From Nyssa sinensis (lineage: Eukaryota; Streptophyta; Magnoliopsida; Cornales; Nyssaceae), in the NCBI GenBank assembly GCA_008638375.1, contig CM018046.1, forward strand, positions 44,601,706-44,665,705: a stretch of 64,000 nt of DNA, in the 5' to 3' direction. Positions 47,420-59,400 of this stretch are shown here, piece by piece. Numbering within the stretch: the stretch's first letter is position 1; every line of letters starts with the position of its first letter. Position numbers and translations under genes: made by a program. A model generated the notes under the pieces. That model ran no database searches and had not been told where the DNA came from. It was given only the letters and a program-made list of their open reading frames with translations.

Positions 47420-50400
47420 TCACAACTCATCATGAGCCTCAGGTTCAGAATCTGCTTCGTCACTGGTTGAGCCATCTGTTTGACCATTTTCGGAGGTAGT
47501 GTCCTCAGAAGTTGTGTTGGAGGTATTTGCCTTGTCCCCACTGCTCTCAGTTTCATTCTTTATTGGCTTCGGCTTAGGAATTTTATTGATGCTTGCAACC
47601 TAAATGAATAATAATTAATCACCAATGAAAGAGGGTGTTTCATGCGCATCTAGGAGAACTCGCAAATCATAACTTCAATACTTTAGTCAAAGAAAAGAAC
47701 TGCAATAATACCTTGTCTTGAAGGTCAAATAATTTTCCATAAACTTCTTCAGAAGTGAATGCCGGTTTGCTGAATCCAGAAGTCCTGTCAAAAGAAATCA
47801 AGTTACTTAACAAGATTAGAGCCCTAAAATAATTAACGACGAGGCAGAGTGGTACAGCAGGCAAGACTTCATTTATGAGACGAACCAAGGACTACAAGTA
47901 GGTGACATACTTCTGACTACCTAAATCAACTAATTTTATAAATAAATAAAAATCAGCCAATAAAGTCATAGTACAGGGCACAAAAATTCTTTTATCCACA
48001 AGGTATGCATTTAAGTATCAACTTGGAACAAATGCATGCACTCAAATCTTGACTTAAAGACAATACATACTGTCAGTCAACACATGACACCAATATTTCA
48101 TGAATTAGCATTCACTGAAAAGAAGGCATAAAAGAATATAACAGCATATAATCAAGCAAGCAAGCTCAGAATTGAGTTTATGGCAAGCAGTGTTTCTCTA
48201 CTTGATAGGTCTGATTTATTTCAAGTTAACAAAACAACTTGGAACACAAAATGTACTACAATGACATTCACATCAGCACTATTTAAAATCTAGAACTAAA
48301 TGTAGACAATAAAAATCCCAAAACTGCCTTTGTACAGCCAATAAGAACCTAACTTCTAATTAAGACCAGAACTTTTGAAATGACTTTGTTCAAACCCAAC
48401 TAGAGATGTATTCTTAAATAAGGTATGCAGCTCTTCAAAAAGAACTTGTTCAATCCAACTAATTCATTAGAAGGGTAACAAACTCAAAGTGACATCACAA
48501 TCCAGAACTGGAGTTCAACATAAAGCCAGAATAAAGCTTTCATCAGTTTCAAGATTTTTTTTTAAATAAAAAACTCTATTTTTGTTTCATTCAGATCTTG
48601 TAACCCCCTCCCTTTCCTTTTTTCCTTCTGGCACCGTGACAAAGAAGAAGAAAAAACTTACATTCTTCTGCTCAGTCTCCTTCTCATCCAACCAATTCTT
48701 GAACTTATCAGCATCACTTAGAACCTGGAAAACAATATACTGTGCTCAGACATTTGATAAAGTCATAAATGTGACACAGCATCGAATGATGTTTTTTCCA
48801 ACATGGCAACATATCCTAGACGAAAAAAAAAACACAAAAGTTAAGTCAGAAGCAAGGTAATCAAAGCACCTCATCTATTCGATTCTTTGGAAGCCAAGAT
48901 TTGTTCGATTCCCATCCATGTATAATCTGCACATGCTCAGTTAACAAAAAAGAGAGGTCAGCACACTGGTAATTTGTGTCAAAGTTAACATAGGACAGAT
49001 AGCAATCTCACTGGTCACTGTGTCAAAGTTAACATAAGCCAGATAGCAAACAGTTCTGCTTTTTTTTTTTAAGTTGGCGGTGGGTGGCCAAAAACCCCTT
49101 TTTTTAAAAAAAAAGTAAATGTATTGAAGGGTGCCTAAGGGGGGCGAACCCATATACAAAAGAAGCTATACAATACTACTTCCAAATCCCAAAAAAATCC
49201 ACTATCAAAGGGAAGGTGCCTTTGACCCAAAAAAAAAAAAAAAAGCTTTACAAAACTATCTTTCAAAATAAAAATGGGCAGTTCCACCTCTTCAAAAACT
49301 CTTCTATTTCTCTCTGACCACAAGCTCCACTAAACAAATTGGAGCCATCTTCCACTCCTTGGCTTTCTCCCCCGTAACTTTTCCTACACCCGGGGGGGGG
49401 GGGGGGGGGGGGGGGGGTGGCAAAAACTTTAGGAAAGGTCACTTTCCTAAATGACAGACCTTTGACCTAAATAGCAATAAATATTTTTCAAGAGCATTAG
49501 AGGAACTCTTAAAAGTAATTTTTCATGGCAGGCCAATTAGTAAGTACATTTGAGTAGTGGAGACTTTGCTGGGTCAAACACTCAACTGGGTGACATTTAA
49601 CCAGTGGGTCACAGTCTACTGGTAGCACCCATTATACTGATGTGAGGAGGATGTAAGATAATAATTTAAAAAAAGAAAAAGAATGGTAAGTATGCCAAAT
49701 AAGAAATACATCCCCAAAGCAATAATAAGATTGCAAAACTACTAAAGGTGTTAAGAACCACATTATAAGACAACAAATATTAAACAAAGATATTGGACTT
49801 CCTAAAGCTGCTGCTACAAATGTTTTGATTAATTTGCTTATATAGAGTTATTTAGGTTACGTATGACAGTGATGATTTGGGACTAAGATCTGCAAAGAAG
49901 AAATTCTAGACTTTGTAAAGTTAGTAGAGTGGTAATGAAGGTTAGCAGTTGCAATTTGTCCCATGAAGTGGACAGATCAAGATTTAACACTAAAAAAAGG
50001 GAAAAAGAGGGGGGGGGGGGGGGGGGAGAATAAAAAAGGATGTGGCCATCACTGAGACAAACATATATATAGGCCTAAAGCCTCAAAGGGAAATTTCTTG
50101 CCACCATCAGCAGATGCCTTTCGAGCACGGTGGAAAAAAGGAAGGCTGAGCTTTTAAACAAGAATATGCCACCAAAAAACCAGGACAAGTTGTGATATAC
50201 TATATGAAACAATCTGTGACAATTGTTTGCAATTTTCTAATAACCACTTGATCTGTTCACAGGAACTAAGCACTGATACAAGGCAATTCTCGTAAATCAA
50301 TATATTGTTAATATGCACTGAAAACCCCTTTAGGTGCTTCCTAATTACACTTATATTAATCAAAATATATAGATAAATATGCACAAACACCTCTATACAC

Positions 50401-53400
50401 ACACAAAGGCATCATAGCAATTGAAATGTGAGGATAAAATTTGTCATTTTGTCATGTTGGCAAATTTCGATTACAAAACATTAGTCTATTTAAGTGTGTC
50501 AATGAGAACTCATGATTACATCCGTTCGAGCTTCAATACGGTTGGAGAGTAAAGACCCAAAGACTTCAATCAAGTAACAAACCTTTTTGTATTTAGAAGT
50601 GGTAAGTGGACCTAAATATCTAATTGTAAAATTAGGAGGTTAGGTACACATTTCATGAGTTCACAGGTTTTGTGTTCACTCATACATTTCACATACTTTG
50701 CTTCACTTTTCTTTTCATGCATAAATCTTGATTTTACCTTAAATTTGATTTGAAAACATCTTTGAAAAGTTTAGAATTCATTTTGAATATTTTTCAACAT
50801 TTAAAATTGGTCTCATCAGTTTTCAAAAGAACAAGGCTAATCAAAAAGGTTTTGGAAAACGATTTCTAGAATGACCAATCTGCACTATTTTGATCATAAC
50901 ACAATAAAAACTTGAAATTTGAGATAAGACCAAGTTCATATGAAAGTAAACTTCTAGAGCTAAAAAACAATAGGTAGAACGCCCCAATCTGACTTCGTAT
51001 GAGTGAGATATGGCTGTTTGAAGTTGATGCATATGCATAAGTCTATTCCAATGCACAAGTAGCATCTGAACAGGTGAGTGGTGTTCAAACAAATAAGCAA
51101 CATGCATCTGAACACGTGTTTTGGTTGTCCGAATGACTTGCATTCTGTTTGAAAATTATTGTTATTGCGTCCGAACGGTCCGAGGTGTGTCCGAGGCTCC
51201 GAGCGCTTTAGCTTGCCTTGTGTGCGATTTTTTTATGAGACCTCTCTTTTGAGATAGAGAACATATAGAAAAAATTCTTTGAGCCTCTCAGAGCCGTTAT
51301 ATACATCATATTGATACTTTTGTCATTTAACGTTACATTCTAATGAATCTTATTCATATAATATGTTGAGTGCTAGGGTGTTTTGTATTCGATACACTTT
51401 CGGAATCATACTTAGAAGTCAAAAGATCATTTTTTGATTTCTTACGGTCTTAAATCACACAAAATATCTCCTAAGTTGGTGGGTGACTAACAAAAAGAAG
51501 AACATACACCTTTAGATTACTGCACACGAAGTTGCACATCAAGGACCGATCTACGAAGGTGGATTGTAATTGGTACAGGGTCGTGTTGTGGTAAAGGAAC
51601 AAACTAATAGAGGGCATATGACAGACAAGAGTGAATCAAGGAAGACAAAATGAAGTGTTGACTAGTGGTAAACTACCAAGCAATGTAGCAGGTAACCAGA
51701 GTTTGTTGCATTTGTGTCTTGTAATTGGATTGTTCTCTAGCAATAGGAGGTTTTTCTGCTCCGTGAGAGTTTTTCCACTTAAAAATCTTGTATCATGTGT
51801 GATTGGCTTATTACTTTAATTTTTGTGATTGGATGCATCATTAAAATTGGACTAAAATCAAAGTTATTCAAATTGAGATTTAGAATCTACAAACACTACA
51901 CTATCTGTACTATCAATATAAACAATAATTTCTAGGTGATTTGATATCACTTAAAATTTATTTTTCACAAAAAGAATGAAGAATGGAAAAAAATTATTCA
52001 GCAAGTAACACACGATTATCTAGTCTAGTTAAAGAAAAAAGACGCTTTTAAGACGCTAAGGTCTAACATTGCCCGAAAAGAGAAGCAACAAAAAAAGCTA
52101 GCCTAAATGAAGCAAGGTACTAATAAAAAAATTTTAATAAAGAAACATATTAGACATTAAAAATTCATTTATTTTAAGTGAAACAGTATCTTATGTAATA
52201 ATTCTCATGCAACACCTAAAAGTTTAATCTAAACAATATTGGAGGCAATGCAGTGGCAGTGGGGTGATTCAGCTAAAGTATACACAATGACTCCACGATG
52301 TAAACTCAAATCAACTCAACTCCAAGAAGATTTCCCCACTAATTGAACACAGCTACACGATCCTCTTTGCCATTTCTTTGTCTTTTGAAATCACATGCTA
52401 CCATATCTTTCTAGAGTGTAACTACCCCATGTTAAAACCATCTTTCATTATAACAGTCAACCTAATGTGAAGCATTGAACAGTATTGAGAAGAACATGGT
52501 CTCCACGAGGTGGTCCACAAGAGACTTCATAATTTGCACTAGGGTGAAGAAACACAGCTGGCTGATCAAACCCTTGTATAGCTGGCACATTATGGCAAAG
52601 TACTTGAGATAACAATATCAGTTATGACATGGCAGACTCTTGGGAATAGTGGAAGTGGCAGACCTAACATTGATGAGCATGATGAGAAGGTTGCTGAGTA
52701 AACCTTCACAACTGAATTACAACACTATCAACACTAACTTGGTCATAAAAAGTGGACAATAATGTTTTTTTTTCTTAATTTGTTTAACCCTCCCAAGACC
52801 CTACATAAGCAAGAAAAACAGTAGGTAATAGCCTTTAATGGCCTAACCACATTGCTTGACTGCAAGATATGGTTCCCAATTTATCATCCATGAAATAAAA
52901 AATTCTGAGTGCAGAGACTCGATGTTTTGTTGTTTAATTGTCATGTTAATTAAAATTCTACTCTATTTTTGAACAGGGTTCCTACATGGTAACTACTCAA
53001 TTAAATACTTATTTCTATTCCCATTCTGGAGTCAGCCTTCATTCCCACCAGATCCAGTGTACAATGTGCATAATTAACTGATCTTGAATTTTTTTTTCTC
53101 CCTTTGTCATAATTTATTGCTACCCATATAGCACAAGCCTCCCACTAACACATACGTGCCTACAAACATATGAAAACAAACAGAATCCAAGGATTGCCAA
53201 GCCAAATAGAAAAAAACCATTAGGCATCAAAAAGTGTAAAACCTCACTATTATCAACCAGCTTGTTTACCTGTTGCAGTTCGCCAAGGTATCTTCTAGCA
53301 TGTTCAGATGCAGCCGGACGAGCAGTAAGCTCATTAAATCTACATCAAATAGTTTTCCGTATGAATATGACTATCTTTTTTTTTTTTTGTGAGTAAGAAC

Positions 53401-56400
53401 AACCTTTCTAACTTGCCAAACTAAAGCGTAAATTATCAGAACAGAAAATAGGGACAGACCTGAAAAATATGGGCTCACCAATAGATTTTAACAAATCTAG
53501 GCGTTCTTGGAACTCAGTAGCAGAAGCATCTTCACCATCAGTATACAACCATTCTTGCACCTGTAACAAAATATAAACTTCCAATTCAGAAACCAAACAA
53601 GAAAAATATGACTATATAAAAAGCTAAGAAGCACGGATACTCTATTTTGGCTCACGTGTCCGTGTCGGACACCGACACTCTCGGACACTTTCCGGACATT
53701 TGAATCATGAATGTTGATAATTAAATGAAGAAGTTCTTTAATTTTTATTTAACAGCTTTGTTGTTTTAATATCTTAATAATATTTTTTAACTTTGTGTGT
53801 TTTTATGCTAAGTTTAATTGAAATAATATTAAGTTTTTATTATATAGTCATATAAAAAATATAACAAATTTATATATATTCAACGTGTCCCTAACGTGTC
53901 TGTGTCCTACTTTTTTTTTTTAGAAATAACGTATCTGTGTATCCGTGTCGTGTCGTATCCGTGTCCCGTGTCCGTATCCGTGCTTCTTAGAAAAAAAGAA
54001 AGGGGAAGGGGGAGGGATAGAGAGCGAGAGAATCAAAAGAACAAACCTCATCAAGTTTTTCAATATAGGATTGGCGTTCCTGGCTGGTTGAAATTTTTTG
54101 AAATTCCTCTGCAGATTCAACCTGGTACAAAAATCATGCCATTAACACAAAGAAAGGAGAGATAAATAAATAATCCACTTCACATTATAAATTAATAGAA
54201 GCAAGCAATCAGAAAATTATAAAAGAAAAAAATACTACCAAAAAAAATAATCAAACAAAAAATAATCCTGCCAAACGGAATGGCCAAATCCAAAGCAGGA
54301 GTGTTTAAAAAAAAAATAAGAGAGAGAGAGAGAGAGAGACCAATGGAAACAATAAAAATAAAATAAAAACAAAAACAAAAAATAATCCTGCCAAATTGAA
54401 ACACAATGCAATGAACATCACAAAATATAGCAATTGAGAAGACATGATAGCAAATCGGGACATGAATGAAAGCCCGCTAGATTCCTTCCCTTGTAACCCA
54501 AAAAAAAAAAAAAATCTGCTAGAGGGTTACATACTAGGTTGAGCTTGGTAATGCACATCAAATTTTTTTTATCAAATATAAAACAAGAAAAAAAAATTGA
54601 AACCTTAATAGGAATAATTCTGACAACACATTTTTTTTCCCAGATAAGCAAATTAGAAAGAACACCTACCAGGAGGTGAACCCATATACAACGGGGAGAG
54701 ACAAAATTAGAGTCTCAAACCCTCAAAAAATTTACAAAACAAACTACATACATGGGGTTTACTTTTTGTATCCAAAAGTAAAACATTTTCAAAAGCCTAT
54801 CTTTAAATTTACAAGGGGATAATTCATGCCCTTCAAAATCCTCCTATTTCTTTCCTTCCATAAACACCACAAAAGGCAAAGAGATGCCACTGTCCACATC
54901 TTTAGCATGTCTTTCCTCACCTTACCCCCCTCCGTCCCAAAAGAAATCCATAACTATAACTGGCATGATCCATGAACACCCAAAAAGCAAGGAGCAACAA
55001 GCACCAAGCATCCCTAGCCATCACATAATGGAGAAAAAAATGGTCAACAGTCTCTTCCTCTTTTTTGCACATACAACGACTAGCAAAAGAAAAACCTTTT
55101 TCTTGAGGTTTTCAATGGTTAGCACCGTAACCCATTCCACCGTCCACATAAATTTCCAAATAAATAAAGCAACTCCGACTGGAATCTTGGATCATAAACT
55201 AACTTCCAAAGGAATTCGGAATCCCCCCTCCTCCTTCCAAATACCCTATACTATTGATATTTAGCCAATCCCAGGGTCGATAGAATTTTAAACCTTACTA
55301 ACCTCCCACCCCCATGCCCACAATCATTGCGGGACTTGAAACCATGAACTCCCCTTTGGAAAGAGACATGTGATGCCACTCAGCCACACTGAGGCTTCGG
55401 TGATAGACACCATATATTTTAAATCATCAATACTGAATAAAATACTAAAAATTCTCTGGCAAAATTCATATGTGCCTAACAAATGTTCAATTCATTAAAA
55501 TTGGTCAAAAACCTTTTCTCTGGTAGCATATATGTATCCTTCTAAGTTATTTTTCAACTCAGCAGTTCTTCTTCGTTCTGCATCCTTTTTGTCCAGTGCC
55601 TCCAATTTATGTTTAGCTTCAGCAAGATATTCTTTTGAAAGAGACATTCCTGGTCCCACTGTCTTCTCAATAACCTACAATCAACAAATGAGGCAAGTGC
55701 AAAATGCAGCAAAGATTAGAATTGAGTGTTGTTTTCGTACAAAGTTAATACAGTAAAATCCCTGTGGTGGGATTGATTTTAATGCATTCAGTTAGTTTGC
55801 ACCTTGAGTGGAACTCTGAAAGTGCGTTTCCTCAGCTTTTTTTCTGTACCAAGATCTGTGGTACTTTGATCATCAACACTGGAGTTGGATGTGTTACTAA
55901 TCCCCCCATCTATATTCACATTGTTATTGCTTTCTTCAGAAGTGTTCTTGGGACCAGTTTCAACTGATACGTTGGGGGAAGCAGAAGTAGAGTTCTCGAC
56001 AATCAAATTCTTTTTTGGAACTTCTACCCATTCAGATATTTCAATAACAGCATCTGCTCGATCCAAAGAAAATATCCCACTTCTACTGAGAGAGAAATGC
56101 AGACTGGCCTTGATGGGGGAGGAAAGATTCCTTGATGAATACCTAAAAAAAAACAAAAGGAAGACAGGAGAAATATCAAATACGAGAGAAGAATATACCT
56201 TCACGTTAAAAAAACATAAGACCAAAACCCAGATCTACAAATGATTTAGGAAGTTGCCAGTCCTTACTTTTCACTAGCATCGGTCAGACCAGACACAGCA
56301 TACTGAGCAAATATAAGTGAAGTTGCACCGGGTGGTAAAAGTTCTTCACTCTCATAAGCAAGTGAAACTTCAAAATCCTTGTTATGTATAAAGGATCTGA

Positions 56401-59400
56401 ACATCTGATAAGCAGGTAATCATGAACATGATTAGTAAAAATAAATGAAAACTACAGTTTCTAAATTCCTATTCTATGTTTGTCATCTCTAACAGAGTAG
56501 ATGCAAATTACCATGTGATTTACCTTACTAGGCATTTTTTTCATCCGTTGTACCAACAGTTGTCTAGTGCTTTCATCTTTTAAAAGACCAGGACCATCTA
56601 ATTCAATCACAAATCCATATGGAGAACCTTCAACCATCCCTAGCTTGCGGTTCAATTTGATTCCATCACTTAAATTTGCAGCATGTAAGGCAGCACCTAG
56701 AACTATAGCTTCATCAGCGTCCAAGTGTTTGTCAAGAACTTTCCGCCCTAGGAATTCTTGGAGCTTAGCCTGTAAAAGGGGAAAATCAATAATCCTTCCA
56801 TAACCATCAATCGTTAATTGATTTGCATGGCCATCCTTTTTCAAGCTAAATAACACATTAGAAACTCTTTTTCAGGACAAGGAAAACATTAGAAACATAT
56901 AACAGTGGCATCCACTTAACAATATATACACACACACATAACAGTGGCATCCGTGAAAATTGGACAGAAAATATATTGATTGCATTGTGATTAAGAAGAT
57001 GCATCTTGATATTGTCAATACAACTCTAAAATTAATACTTGTGAAACCTAGGCATGTTTCCTTGCACTTGTACACCCAACAAGAAGTGTCCTTAATGTTC
57101 ATGACACAGACATAATATGGATTCATTGTAATGTAAAGAACACAAATGGTGAGTGCAGAAAGTTTAACAATAGAATACACACTCAGTACTCTTTCAAAAT
57201 AAGTTTGTCAAGACCTGCAACTTTGGCACTCGAGTGGCACCTCCAATCAACTCCACTGCATATATCTCATCAACCTTCAACCCAGAATGCTTAAGCACTT
57301 CTCTCACAGGGTTAAGAGATTTCTCCCAAAGATCCTCACAAAGCTCTTCAAACTTCTCGCGAGTTATTGTGCTCCTGGGAAAAAGAGAAGTTTCTGATAA
57401 GCAGGTTAACTATGTTCACTTAATTTGCCCAAGTCAACTACCAAGTGCATACTGACCAGAATTCCCCAAATACAGGCTAGAAATTTTGTGAAGGCATATT
57501 ATTAAAGAAACGTACTATAGCCTAAATGTAAGGCAAAACCTATATTATTAAACAAACATTTTCCAGGACCCAAGGAAACCAAAAAATGACTTCCATATAG
57601 TAGGAATTGAAGCACTTAAAACTTGTAATCGCTAATTTAATTAATCAAAGACCACTGAAACCACAAGATTTGTTTGAGATTTGCATTTGAACCAATAAAA
57701 GAGCTCCACACTCATTCATCAACCAAGGAAAAAAATTCATTATTCTCTAATCCATTTATATCAAGAGGTCCTATTTTTATAAATCCTAGAAAAATGTAAA
57801 GATATGCAAAAACCTTAAAAAAAAATAGCCCACTCAATATAATCATCATATAGGACTCAAACTCCTCCATAATGGAAAGTTCCCAGGACACTAATGAAAA
57901 TTATTAGAACAAAAGAAGTTTATTTCTGTTTTTTGGGTCTTGATTCAACGAAGGATTATTGTAATGCTAAAGCATGAAATAGATGCTTGCATAAGAAACA
58001 GCCTCCTTTATCCAGAGAGTTCACTTCACTATGTCCCCAATTTCACCATCTTCTCCTTTTGATGTCCCATTCAAAAAATATTGGATGCCTCTAAGGAAAC
58101 AGACACCTTTTTCCTCCAGTACATGGAAAGGAATAAAAAAATAATTTAATAGGAAACTTCTCTGCAACAGTGAAGCATGAAAAATTGTATTGAATATGGT
58201 AAAGAGTGAAGAATGCACTTTGAATTCCACCTACCTAAAGTCACGATCATCATAAAGAGATTCAACTGAAATTGGAGCCATTGTATTTGCACTCAAAATC
58301 TCTTTCGTACGTTTAACTTGTTTCTTCAATTTAGCCATTGCCTTGGGAGACTTCCTTATATCAACCCCATTTCCAACTTGGTTGTTGAATTCATCTGCAA
58401 AGTACTCCACCAACCTCAATTCCATATTCTGACCCCCGAGTTCTTGGTCCCATCTAACATCCTTAACCTGCAACAGCTTTAAAGGTTAACTAGAATGCCA
58501 ACGATGCCAAAAGAAAGATGCTAACTTAATTACTTATAGTAAACAAAGTACATGTTGGCTTCTACAAAAATGGTAATTTGGTTTTTTTTGATAGGTAAAT
58601 TACACACACACACACACACATTGCCCCTTAAGGAAACTTGAACCCTCAACCTCTCATATGGGGAGGTGTGGGAGGTAATAACCAAGCTAGAGCTTGTAAG
58701 TTTACGGTATAATCAATGAAGATCACGAATTCAAGAAAACCAAAAGATACTATAACGGGTTAGGACTACCCAGTCAACATCAAACATATTCACAGATTTA
58801 TAGCAGAATAAGTACTAGTAACAGTAGTTTGAACAAAAAGTGCATATAGAATGATAATTCTTCATATCAAAACCAGTGTTTTAACACCCCCTCCCCCTCA
58901 AGATAAAAAGAAAAAAAAAACAATGTTTTGAAAGGTGGAAGCATAAAGCAAGATCAAAACCGGTGTTTTAACACCCCCTCCCCCCCAAGATAAAAAGAAG
59001 AAAAAAACAATGTTTCGAAAGGTGGAAGCACAAGGCAAACGCTGGACCCTTTATAAGGCAAGCATGAGTTTTTTAGACTTAAATTTTTTATTAAGAAATA
59101 TAAATTAATAGGCGGTTGCTATATATTTTGACTAATCTTTCTTTTAAAAAAAAACCCTTACATTGAAAGTATTACAATAGTTTTAGATATTTACCTCACT
59201 TCTCCCTCCCCCCCTTCTCTTTGCATGTTGAGGAAGAAAAGAAAATCCAACATTATATGGAAGCCATAAGGGTATAATCTACGAAGCACAGATACGGACA
59301 CGGACACGGACACGGATACGACACACAGAAGCGTCATTTCAAAAAAAAAAGTAAGACACGGACACGTCGCAGATATTAAATATTATTAAGATATTAAAAT

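Noticed and set aside
54884..55264. Open frame of 126 codons on the plus strand
   Set aside because: Antisense to a LINE fragment whose minus-strand reading shows the reverse-transcriptase zinc tail.
55885..56244. Open frame of 119 codons on the plus strand
   Set aside because: Antisense shadow of HSP70 exon 6, which has a full functional reading with correct splice sites.
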